Part shown: positions 1-5,650 of the stretch, in pieces
How the letters are laid out: every line of letters begins with the position of its first letter
How positions within the stretch are numbered: position 1 is the first letter of the stretch
Assembly (NCBI GenBank): GCA_016939345.1
Contig: JAFGHG010000205.1
Coordinates: forward strand, 1 to 10,818
Origin: Candidatus Omnitrophota bacterium
Lineage (GTDB): Bacteria; Omnitrophota; Gorgyraeia; Duberdicusellales; 4484-171
Direction of reading: 5' to 3'
DNA: 10,818 nt
Made by a program: the position numbers and the translations under genes
Notes under the pieces: model-generated
The model's database searches: none
What the model was told of the DNA's origin: nothing
What the model saw: only the letters and a program-made list of their open reading frames with translations

Positions 1-1491
1 GAGACCGACACAGAAGTCGTCGCACACTTAATAGAGAAGTTCTACCGAAGGTCTTTAAAAGAAGCAGTGGAAAAGTCGGTCAGAAGACTGCAGGGGTCGT
101 TTGCCCTGGCCGCGTTTTCCATTAAAGAACCAAAGACTTTAGTTGCTGCCAGAAGGGGAAGCCCCTTAATAGTAGGCGAAGGAGAAAAGGGGAAGTTTTT
201 AGCCTCTGACTTGCCGGCGCTGGTACCAGCCCAAGGCTCTTTAGCCGAGAAGGTGGTTTACTTGCAGGAAGACGAGATAGCCGTAATAACAGGGGACAGC
301 TTAAGGATAGAATCCTGCATGGGAAAAAGAAAATCCTTTAAAAGGGAAAGGGTTAACCTTAAATCTCAGGAAGTCGGCAAGCAGAATAAAGAACATTTTA
401 TGATAAAAGAGATCTTTGAGCAGCCGAGAGTAATGAAAGATATCTTGGCCGTTTATGCACCCGGGAACAAGCTTAAAAATCCTGCAAGCCTTCTTCGCTG
501 GAGCAAGCATTCTTTGAAAGACCTTAAATATGCTAAAAAAGTCCATATCGTTGCCTGCGGCACAGCTTACCACGCAGGGTTTGTAGGAAAGTATTTTTTA
601 GAAAAGCACTGCCGGCTTGATGCAGCCATAGATACTTCTTCGGAGTTCCGATACAGAAAGATGAACATCCGCAAAGGTGATTTGGTTATAGCCATATCTC
701 AATCCGGAGAAACAGCCGACACTCTTGCCGCGGTCCGTGAGGCGAAAAAGAAAGGGGCACTAATTTTAAGCATTTGTAATAATGTGCAGAATTCAAGTCT
801 TATGCGCGAAAGCGACTTTTGCACCAATACTCTTGCCGGACCGGAAATAGGGGTGGCTTCGACCAAAGCCTATACCGCACAGGTCCTCTGTTTTTATCTT
901 ATAGCCCTATATTTAGCCATGCAGAAAAATATTTTATCTGCAAAAGAGATCGGGGGTATGATAAAGAGCTTCAGCCGATTGAATGAGCATCAAAAGGCAG
1001 TTCTTTCTCAGGCCCCAAAAATAAAAAGGATTGCCCGGGCCTTTTCAAAGTTCGGGTCCTTTCTCTTTCTGGGCAGGGGCATAAATTATCCTTCAGCCCT
1101 TGAAGGCGCGCTCAAGCTCAAAGAAATTTCCTATATTCCCGCAGAAGGATATGCAGCCGGAGAGATGAAGCATGGACCTATTGCTTTGATTGATGAATAT
1201 CGGGGCATAGTCTGTATTGCTCCCAGAGATGAACTTTACGAGAAGATGATATCAAACATGCAGGAAGTGAAAGCCAGAAAAGGCAAAATTGTGGCCATAT
1301 TAAGTCAAGGCGACAAAGAAGCAAGCAGCTTGAGCGATAAAATAATCAGCATCCCTGTTACCAAGAACCAGGATTTGACCCCTCTTTTGGTCGCAGTATG
1401 CTTGCAGCTTTTTGCATACTACGTAGCTAAAAACAGAGGCTGCGAAATAGATCAGCCCCGCAATCTAGCCAAATCAGTAACAGTTGAATAA
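1..1491 (+). CDS. glmS: Glutamine--fructose-6-phosphate aminotransferase (isomerizing), 5' end outside the window
   Basis: GlmS makes glucosamine-6-phosphate from fructose-6-phosphate and glutamine, the entry step to UDP-GlcNAc for peptidoglycan and lipopolysaccharide. The frame is open from base 1, and its first residues (ETDTEV) match the end of the N-terminal glutaminase domain. By comparison with the E. coli protein as I remember it, roughly 120 residues, including the catalytic Cys, lie upstream of the window. A GTG at 67 is only an internal Val. Two SIS sugar-isomerase domains follow. Visible motifs, numbered from the first codon here, are CGTAYHAG near 186-193, SSEFRYR near 213, ISQSGETADTL near 232, then EIGVASTKAYTAQ, EGALKLKEISYI and AAGEMKHGP. 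The C-terminus DQPRNLAKSVTVE is essentially identical to the E. coli end that forms the active site. The glmS promoter or any riboswitch would lie upstream and cannot be seen. Confidence 0.97.
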   Translation, partial: ETDTEVVAHLIEKFYRRSLKEAVEKSVRRLQGSFALAAFSIKEPKTLVAARRGSPLIVGEGEKGKFLASDLPALVPAQGSLAEKVVYLQEDEIAVITGDSLRIESCMGKRKSFKRERVNLKSQEVGKQNKEHFMIKEIFEQPRVMKDILAVYAPGNKLKNPASLLRWSKHSLKDLKYAKKVHIVACGTAYHAGFVGKYFLEKHCRLDAAIDTSSEFRYRKMNIRKGDLVIAISQSGETADTLAAVREAKKKGALILSICNNVQNSSLMRESDFCTNTLAGPEIGVASTKAYTAQVLCFYLIALYLAMQKNILSAKEIGGMIKSFSRLNEHQKAVLSQAPKIKRIARAFSKFGSFLFLGRGINYPSALEGALKLKEISYIPAEGYAAGEMKHGPIALIDEYRGIVCIAPRDELYEKMISNMQEVKARKGKIVAILSQGDKEASSLSDKIISIPVTKNQDLTPLLVAVCLQLFAYYVAKNRGCEIDQPRNLAKSVTVE

Positions 1492-1505
1492 ACTATAAAT
1501 TAAAG

Positions 1506-1523
1506 AGCCAGGCCTGCCTGGCT
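1506..1523 (+). other. Short perfect hairpin between glmS and rsmI
   Basis: A 7-bp GC-rich stem (AGCCAGG with CCTGGCT) closes a 4-nt loop, 14 bases after the glmS stop and 9 bases before the rsmI ATG. No U-run follows, so it is not a convincing intrinsic terminator. It could protect the glmS mRNA 3' end or limit translation of rsmI, whose start has no clear Shine-Dalgarno. The role is inferred only. Confidence 0.45.
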
Positions 1524-1532
1524 AATACATTG

Positions 1533-2207
1533 ATGCTTTACATAGTTGCCACCCCAATAGGGAACCTTGAAGATATCACTTTTCGCGGCCTGCGAATTCT
1601 TGGCCAAGCTGATTATATATTGGCCGAAGACACCAGAAAAACAGCAAGACTCCTCAAACACAACAACATAAGCAAACCGCTGGTCAGTTTTTTTGAGCAT
1701 AATGAGCTAAAAAAAATTCCTTCGGTCATAAAGGATTTAAAACAGAACAAAAATATTGTTTTGGTCTCAAATGCCGGCACCCCAGCCATATCAGACCCTG
1801 GTTATAAGCTTATAAGGGAATGCTCAAAAGAAAACCTGCCGCTTACGTCTATCCCCGGGCCAAGCGCACCCATAAACGCTTTGGTCTTAAGCGCTCTGGC
1901 TTCGGACAAATTTATTTTTCTCGGGTTTCTGCCGAGAAAAAAAAGCAAAGCCCTGCTTATTTTAAAAAAAGCTGCCCAGTTGAAAATAACAACGATAATC
2001 TTTGAAAGTCCTTTCCGCACAATCAAAACCCTTAAAAACATTCAGCAGGAATTTAAAAATCCAAAAGTTGCTGTAGTCAGGGAGATGACCAAGCTTTACG
2101 AAGAAGTAATAAGCGCGGACATACAAGAGGTCATTGCAAGACTCGAGCAAAAACCCTTAAAAGGAGAGGTTACTATAGTCATAAATAACAGTTTTGTTTG
2201 CCCTTGA
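1533..2207 (+). CDS. rsmI: 16S rRNA (cytidine-1402-2'-O)-methyltransferase RsmI, short form without C-terminal domain
   Basis: RsmI 2'-O-methylates C1402 in the decoding centre of 16S rRNA using SAM. It belongs to the tetrapyrrole-methylase fold. With the ATG at 1533 the protein has 224 residues. Family motifs are complete: ATPIGNLEDIT at 6-16, AEDTR at 31-35, SNAGTPAISDPG at 79-90, PGPSA at 108-112, a REMTKLYEE segment near 183-191 and KGEVTIVI at 210-217. E. coli-type RsmI has about 286 residues, the last 50-60 forming a small helical domain. Here the protein stops just after the catalytic fold, so that domain is absent. A TTG directly before the ATG (1530) could also start it, and neither start has a strong Shine-Dalgarno. 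It is probably co-transcribed with glmS, 41 bases upstream. Its stop codon lies inside the pyr promoter's -35 element, so there is no room for a longer C-terminus in this frame. Confidence 0.95.
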   Translation: MLYIVATPIGNLEDITFRGLRILGQADYILAEDTRKTARLLKHNNISKPLVSFFEHNELKKIPSVIKDLKQNKNIVLVSNAGTPAISDPGYKLIRECSKENLPLTSIPGPSAPINALVLSALASDKFIFLGFLPRKKSKALLILKKAAQLKITTIIFESPFRTIKTLKNIQQEFKNPKVAVVREMTKLYEEVISADIQEVIARLEQKPLKGEVTIVINNSFVCP

Positions 2208-2232
2208 CACTTTTTCAAAAATAAGATATAGT
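2204..2232 (+). promoter_or_regulatory. Sigma-70-type promoter of the pyr operon
   Basis: A perfect -35 box TTGACA (2204-2209), a 17-nt spacer and a -10 box TATAGT (2227-2232, five of six consensus bases) lie directly upstream of the pyr leader. Transcription should start near 2238-2240. The -35 box overlaps the rsmI stop codon (TGA at 2205-2207). This is the clearest promoter in the window. Confidence 0.85.
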
Positions 2233-2239
2233 TTTTTAA

Positions 2240-2270
2240 CCTTTAAGCCGGTCCTGTGAGGCTGGCAAGG
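2240..2270 (+). promoter_or_regulatory. PyrR-binding RNA hairpin (anti-antiterminator) of the pyr leader
   Basis: The RNA folds into a lower stem CCUU/AAGG (2240-2243 with 2267-2270), a 3-nt purine-containing 5' bulge (2244-2246), and a 7-bp upper stem (2247-2253 with 2260-2266, two G-U pairs). A hexaloop CUGUGA closes it. The loop fits the CNGNGA pattern, and the surrounding UCC, GAGGCU and AAGG elements fit the PyrR-box consensus known from Bacillus. When UMP is high, PyrR should hold this hairpin and allow the downstream terminator to form. The hairpin begins within a few bases of the predicted transcription start. Confidence 0.85.
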
Positions 2271-2320
2271 AACTGTATTATGTCAATGAATAATCCAAAA
2301 CAACCCATTGCCTTAAGCTG
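2263..2320 (+). promoter_or_regulatory. Candidate antiterminator pairing in the pyr leader
   Basis: The 3' strand of the PyrR hairpin (2263-2270, UGGCAAGG) can pair with the terminator's 5' arm and loop (2311-2314 CCUU and 2317-2320 GCUG). This gives 8 bp interrupted by a 2-nt bulge, two of them G-U pairs. A further 5-bp pairing CAAUG/CAUUG (2284-2288 with 2306-2310) could stack inside it. This fold excludes both the PyrR hairpin and the terminator, as an antiterminator should. It was derived by hand, without energy calculation. Confidence 0.45.
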
Positions 2321-2321
2321 A
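2280..2321 (+). CDS. Possible 13-codon leader peptide in the pyr leader
   Basis: An ATG at 2280 opens a short frame, MSMNNPKQPIALS, that stops with TGA at 2319-2321. AAGGA (2267-2271) sits 8 bases before the ATG, a good Shine-Dalgarno position. That sequence is also the 3' strand of the PyrR-binding hairpin, so PyrR binding would hide it. The stop codon falls at the loop and 3' arm of the terminator, so a ribosome on this frame would cover the terminator's 5' arm. Caution: AAGG is part of the PyrR-box consensus itself, and a 13-codon frame can occur by chance. No homologue is known to me. Confidence 0.35.
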   Translation: MSMNNPKQPIALS

Positions 2322-2337
2322 AGGTGATGGGTTTTTT
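2302..2337 (+). terminator. Intrinsic terminator (attenuator) upstream of pyrR
   Basis: A 13-bp stem pairs AACCCATTGCCTT (2302-2314) with AAGGTGATGGGTT (2321-2333), with two G-U pairs in the middle and a 6-nt loop. A run of six T follows at 2332-2337. It lies 11 bases before the pyrR start, downstream of the PyrR-binding hairpin. This is the arrangement of PyrR-controlled transcription attenuation. Confidence 0.88.
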
Positions 2338-2348
2338 ACTGTCCAGGC

Positions 2349-2885
2349 ATGAAAACCAAAAGAATACTATCGCAAGAAGACATAAAAAGGACCCTTACCA
2401 GGTTAACCCATCAAATTCTGGAGAAGAAAACTTCTTCTGACGGAGTAGTTTTAATAGGCATCCAGACCCGCGGGGTGCACTTAGCCCAGAGAATACAAAC
2501 TATAATCAGGGAGATAGAAGGCATCAAGGTTCCTTTGGGCGCCCTTGATATAACTTTATACCGTGACGACCTCACCACGGTAGGCAGCAGCCCGGTAGTA
2601 AAAAAAACAAAAATAAATTTTGATTTAAACGATAAAGAAGTGATTCTTATCGACGACGTTCTTTTCACTGGCAGAACCGTGAGGGCTGCCCTTGATGAAA
2701 TTATGGATTTCGGCCGGCCGAAATCCATAGAGCTTCTGGTCATGATAGACAGAGGCCACAGAGAATTGCCCATACGTGCGGATTACGTGGGCAAGAACAT
2801 ACCGACATCAGCCAAAGAGCAGATTGAAGTGCGATTAAAAGAGATAGACGAACAAGACGAGGTGGTAATCATAGAAAAACAATAA
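2349..2885 (+). CDS. pyrR: Bifunctional pyr operon regulator / uracil phosphoribosyltransferase PyrR
   Basis: PyrR is an RNA-binding regulator of pyr operons with the type I phosphoribosyltransferase fold. It senses UMP, and in many species also converts uracil plus PRPP to UMP. The protein has 178 residues, the usual length. The PRPP-binding signature VILIDDVLFTGRT is at 98-110, TRGV at 40-43, YRDDLT at 71-76, and the family segment DRGHRELPIRADYVGKNIPT at 134-153. The ATG at 2349 follows the attenuator's T-run by 11 bases and has only a weak CCAGG upstream. It is the first gene after the leader that carries the PyrR-binding hairpin, so autoregulation is expected. pyrB follows after 5 bases. 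The coding sequence contains a perfect 28-bp palindrome at 2702-2729, listed separately. Confidence 0.97.
   Translation: MKTKRILSQEDIKRTLTRLTHQILEKKTSSDGVVLIGIQTRGVHLAQRIQTIIREIEGIKVPLGALDITLYRDDLTTVGSSPVVKKTKINFDLNDKEVILIDDVLFTGRTVRAALDEIMDFGRPKSIELLVMIDRGHRELPIRADYVGKNIPTSAKEQIEVRLKEIDEQDEVVIIEKQ
2702..2729 (+). repeat. Perfect 28-bp palindrome inside pyrR
   Basis: Each half reads TATGGATTTCGGCC on its own strand; the halves meet at the centre of GGCCGGCC with no spacer. In the pyrR frame it encodes I-M-D-F-G-R-P-K-S-I, and the opposite strand also encodes MDFGRPKSI. In mRNA it could form a 12-bp stem with a 4-nt loop. The same segment is conserved PyrR protein sequence, so the reading frame is normal. 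Confidence 0.9.
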
Positions 2886-2890
2886 AGCCG

Positions 2891-3838
2891 ATGCAGATTT
2901 TCAAAAGAAAAGACTTGTTGGGGCTTGAAGAGCTAAGCAAAGAAGAAATCGAAGAGATACTTTTTACGGCTGAATCTTTCAAGGAAGTTTCTACCCGCGA
3001 AATCAAAAAGGTACCGGCCTTAAGAGGAAAGACAGTCGTAAATCTTTTTTATGAGCCCTCGACCAGAACCAGGGTTTCCTTTGAGGTAGCAGCAAAACGT
3101 TTATCAGCTGATGTAATTAATGTCTCTATCGAAACCTCAAGCGTAAAAAAAGGAGAGACCTTGATAGATACAGGTAAAAACATCGAAGCTCTTAAGGCCG
3201 ACATAATAGTCATCCGCCACGGTTCATCCGGAGCCCCGGCCATGCTTGCCCGGCATTTAAAAGCTAATGTTGTAAACGCCGGAGACGGCTGGCATGAACA
3301 CCCTACACAGGCCCTGCTTGATATCTTTACCTTGAAAGAAAAAAAAGGAAAGATCAAAGATTTGAAGGTAAGCATAATAGGAGACATCGCCCATTCCCGG
3401 GTAGCCCGCTCTAATATCTGGGGGCTGACAAAACTGGGCGCCCAGGTTAAAGTTTGTGCACCCAAAATGCTTATTCCTCCAGGTATAGAAAAAATGGGCG
3501 TAAAAATCACCAACGACATTGAGAATGCCCTTAATGATGCAGATGCTGTGAATATATTAAGGATGCAGTTTGAAAGGGACGAAAAAGCCGCCTTTCCTCA
3601 GGAACTGGAATACTTCAAGACATTTGGCGTTACTGAAGAGCGCTTAGAAAAAGCAAAGAAAGATATAATTATTATGCATCCCGGGCCGATTAACCGGGGG
3701 ATCGAGATATCAAGCGCCGTGGCTGACGGAGAGCGCTCGGTTATCCTGGAACAGGTTACCAACGGCATAGCTGTGAGGATGGCAGTTCTTTTTTTAGTAT
3801 CTCAAAGCCAGGAACAAAACCATGAAGACCATAATTAA
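2891..3838 (+). CDS. pyrB: Aspartate carbamoyltransferase catalytic subunit
   Basis: PyrB joins carbamoyl phosphate and aspartate to make carbamoyl aspartate, the committed step of de novo pyrimidine synthesis. The protein has 315 residues. The carbamoyl-phosphate-binding motif STRTR is at 57-61 (in FYEPSTRTRVSFE), the 80s-loop SSVKKGET at 84-91, HPTQALLD at 137-144, GDIAHSRVARSN at 164-175, and the C-terminal HPGPINRG at 263-270. The PSTRTR and GDIAHSRVA forms resemble the unregulated Bacillus-type enzyme. No pyrI regulatory-chain gene lies in the window, which fits. It starts 5 bases after pyrR and overlaps pyrC by 17 bases, so translation of the two is probably coupled. It should follow the PyrR attenuator. 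Confidence 0.97.
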   Translation: MQIFKRKDLLGLEELSKEEIEEILFTAESFKEVSTREIKKVPALRGKTVVNLFYEPSTRTRVSFEVAAKRLSADVINVSIETSSVKKGETLIDTGKNIEALKADIIVIRHGSSGAPAMLARHLKANVVNAGDGWHEHPTQALLDIFTLKEKKGKIKDLKVSIIGDIAHSRVARSNIWGLTKLGAQVKVCAPKMLIPPGIEKMGVKITNDIENALNDADAVNILRMQFERDEKAAFPQELEYFKTFGVTEERLEKAKKDIIIMHPGPINRGIEISSAVADGERSVILEQVTNGIAVRMAVLFLVSQSQEQNHEDHN

Positions 3839-5102
3839 AGGCGGCAGAGTGATTGACCCAAAAAATAACCTCGATCAGTGTCTTGATGTTTTGATCGAAG
3901 AGGACAGGATAAAAGAAATTGCGCCTCAAATCAGAGAGCAAGCAGATCAAGTTATAGACGCATCGAATAAAATCGTTGCCCCGGGGCTTATTGACCTGCA
4001 CGTTCATCTTAGGGAGCCAGGCAGAGAAGATAAGGAAACTATTTTAAGCGGCACCAGAGCAGCGGCAAAAGGAGGTTTTACTACTGTTTTGGCAATGCCG
4101 AACTGTGAGCCGGCCATAGATTCTCCGGAAAAAGTCAGAAGTTTGAATCAAAGGATAAAAAAAGATGCAAGAGTAAATGTTCTGGTCTCTTCAGCCATAA
4201 CCCTGGAGAGAGCCGGGCAGAAGATTACAGACCTGGACAGTCTGCAAAAAGAAGGGGTTTTGGCCATAACCGATGACGGCTCATCGGTCGAAGACAGCAA
4301 GATTATGCTTAACGCCATGCAAAGAGCAAAGGAACTTGATCTTCTGGTAATAGCTCATTGCGAGGACGTGTTTCTTTCCAAAAAAGGAGTGGTGAATAAA
4401 GGCTTTACTTCGACAAAGCTGGGTCTTAAGGGCATATCACGGGAGTCAGAGTATAGCCGGGTTGCCAGGGACATTGAGCTTGCTGAAAAAAGCAATGCTC
4501 GCTTGCATATAGCGCATGTCAGCTGTAGAGAATCTGTGGAAATGGTTGCTAAAGCTAAGAAAAGGGGCTTAAGGGTTAGCGCTGAAACAGCACCGCATTA
4601 CTTTGCGCTGGACGAAGAAGCAGCATGGAGCTTTGACACCAATATGAAGATGAACCCACCTTTAAGAGCCAAAGAAGATGCAGAAAGCATAAGGCAGGCT
4701 TTGGCCGAAGGGGTCATAGATGTCATTGCCTCGGACCATGCCCCACACACAATTAATGAAAAAGCTATTGAGTTTGACCGGGCAGCCTTTGGCGTTATCG
4801 GTTTGGAAACAGAATTAGCTGTCGCCATAACAGAGCTTGTTAATAAAAAAATACTGACCCTTTTTGATTTGATAAAAAAGTTCACTGTTAATCCTGCTTC
4901 AATTATCAAAATAGACAAAGGCGCGTTATCGCCGGCAGCAGTTGCTGATCTGGTCATATTTTCGCCCGAAAAGGAGTGGGTGGTAAAGAAGGAAAATTTG
5001 GTTTCCAAATCCAGTAATTCCTGTTTTCTGGGTAAAAGAATAAAAGGGGTGGTAGAGTATACTTTCTGTCAGGGCCAGATGGTTTATGCCAGGCAAGACT
5101 AG
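3822..5102 (+). CDS. pyrC: Dihydroorotase, class I
   Basis: PyrC cyclises carbamoyl aspartate to dihydroorotate. It is a zinc amidohydrolase of 426 residues, typical of the class I (Bacillus-like) group. The metal motif HVH is at 60-62 in DLHVHLREPG. The ITDDGSS segment at 149-155 carries the bridging Asp expected in place of the carboxylated Lys, His179 is in AHCED, His232 in IAHVS, and the catalytic Asp305 in ASDHAPHT. KMNPPLR (276-282) and FGVIGLE (323-329) are also as expected. The ATG at 3822 has AGGA 8 bases upstream and lies inside the end of pyrB. No carAB, pyrD, pyrE or pyrF follows in this window, so the rest of the pathway must be encoded elsewhere. Confidence 0.97.
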   Translation: MKTIIKGGRVIDPKNNLDQCLDVLIEEDRIKEIAPQIREQADQVIDASNKIVAPGLIDLHVHLREPGREDKETILSGTRAAAKGGFTTVLAMPNCEPAIDSPEKVRSLNQRIKKDARVNVLVSSAITLERAGQKITDLDSLQKEGVLAITDDGSSVEDSKIMLNAMQRAKELDLLVIAHCEDVFLSKKGVVNKGFTSTKLGLKGISRESEYSRVARDIELAEKSNARLHIAHVSCRESVEMVAKAKKRGLRVSAETAPHYFALDEEAAWSFDTNMKMNPPLRAKEDAESIRQALAEGVIDVIASDHAPHTINEKAIEFDRAAFGVIGLETELAVAITELVNKKILTLFDLIKKFTVNPASIIKIDKGALSPAAVADLVIFSPEKEWVVKKENLVSKSSNSCFLGKRIKGVVEYTFCQGQMVYARQD

Positions 5103-5118
5103 CGGTAAGTTTTAGCAG

Positions 5119-5571
5119 ATGCGTTTTATTGTCACAAGGGAAGCCGGCAAATTAGCTCGATGGCTGAGGATATTAGGTTTTGATACTGTATACTATCAAC
5201 AAAGCGCCTTGCCCAAACTGATAGTCACTGCTTTGCGTGAAGACCGCATTATTATAACCAGAAAGACTGATATGCCCGGCCTTAAAAAGTGTATCGTTGT
5301 TTTAAGCTCGAAAGAGCTGGCCTCACAGTTAAGAGAGCTGAAAAACAAGTTGGATTTAAAAGTCCGAACTGATAAAATGTTTACGCGCTGCACCCTTTGC
5401 AACCAGCTTTTAAAAGCCATAAAAAAAGATAAAGCCAGATTTAAAGTTCCAGAAAAAGTATATCTGGAAAATGAATTTTTTTCGATTTGTCCGGTTTGTG
5501 ATAAAATCTACTGGCAGGGAAGCCACTGGGGCAAAATCCAGGAAGTAGTCAAGTTAGTATATAGTAGCTAG
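5119..5571 (+). CDS. Mut7-C domain / zinc-ribbon protein, possible RNase lacking usual acidic residues
   Basis: The 150-residue protein matches the Mut7-C (DUF82) family, a PIN-like fold followed by a zinc ribbon and thought to be an RNase. Family features are GKLARWLRILGFDTVYY at 10-26, RIIITR at 43-48, and two cysteine pairs, C91/C94 (CTLC) and C124/C127 (CPVC), followed by KIYWQGSHWGKI at 129-140. Unlike the forms I remember, the N-terminus reads FIVTREAG where FxxDxxLG is usual, and TRK replaces TRD. Two candidate catalytic Asp residues are therefore absent. It may be a divergent or non-catalytic subfamily that still keeps its zinc ribbon. It starts 16 bases after pyrC and probably reads through from the pyr operon, though no functional tie to pyrimidines is known. 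The last codons (LVYSS and stop) lie in a heptamer repeat, so the natural C-terminus may have been altered. Confidence 0.85.
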   Translation: MRFIVTREAGKLARWLRILGFDTVYYQQSALPKLIVTALREDRIIITRKTDMPGLKKCIVVLSSKELASQLRELKNKLDLKVRTDKMFTRCTLCNQLLKAIKKDKARFKVPEKVYLENEFFSICPVCDKIYWQGSHWGKIQEVVKLVYSS

Positions 5572-5631
5572 TATCTGGTATCTAGTGAGCATGCCAAAGC
5601 CAGATTAAATACTAGATACAAGATACTAGAA
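5555..5631 (+). repeat. Heptanucleotide-repeat palindrome between the Mut7-C and EndoQ genes
   Basis: From 5555 to 5589 the sequence reads as five tandem 7-mers close to TAGTATC. From 5611 to 5631 there are three 7-mers of its complement (ACTAGAT-like). Together they form an inverted repeat with 19-base arms, 5568-5586 and 5611-5629. There is one mismatch (5577/5620) and a 24-nt unrelated loop. The left part overlaps the last codons and the stop of the upstream gene. No T-run makes it a standard terminator. It looks like a small mobile or amplifying palindromic repeat, but I see no target duplication. Confidence 0.8.
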
Positions 5632-5650
5632 ATAAGTAACTATTTTTATT

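Noticed and set aside
67..69. GTG as the start of glmS
   Set aside because: The frame is open to base 1 and the upstream residues ETDTEVVAHL match the conserved GlmS glutaminase domain, so the gene is cut by the window edge.
1506..1523. Intrinsic terminator between glmS and rsmI
   Set aside because: The hairpin is sound but no U-run follows it, so it is listed only as a hairpin.
2411..2773. 120-codon minus-strand frame containing the same peptide MDFGRPKSI as PyrR
   Set aside because: The shared peptide comes from the perfect palindrome at 2702-2729; the rest has no coding signs.
3049..3519. 156-codon open frame on the minus strand
   Set aside because: It lies fully inside pyrB, has no recognisable domain, and pyrB is unmistakable on the plus strand.
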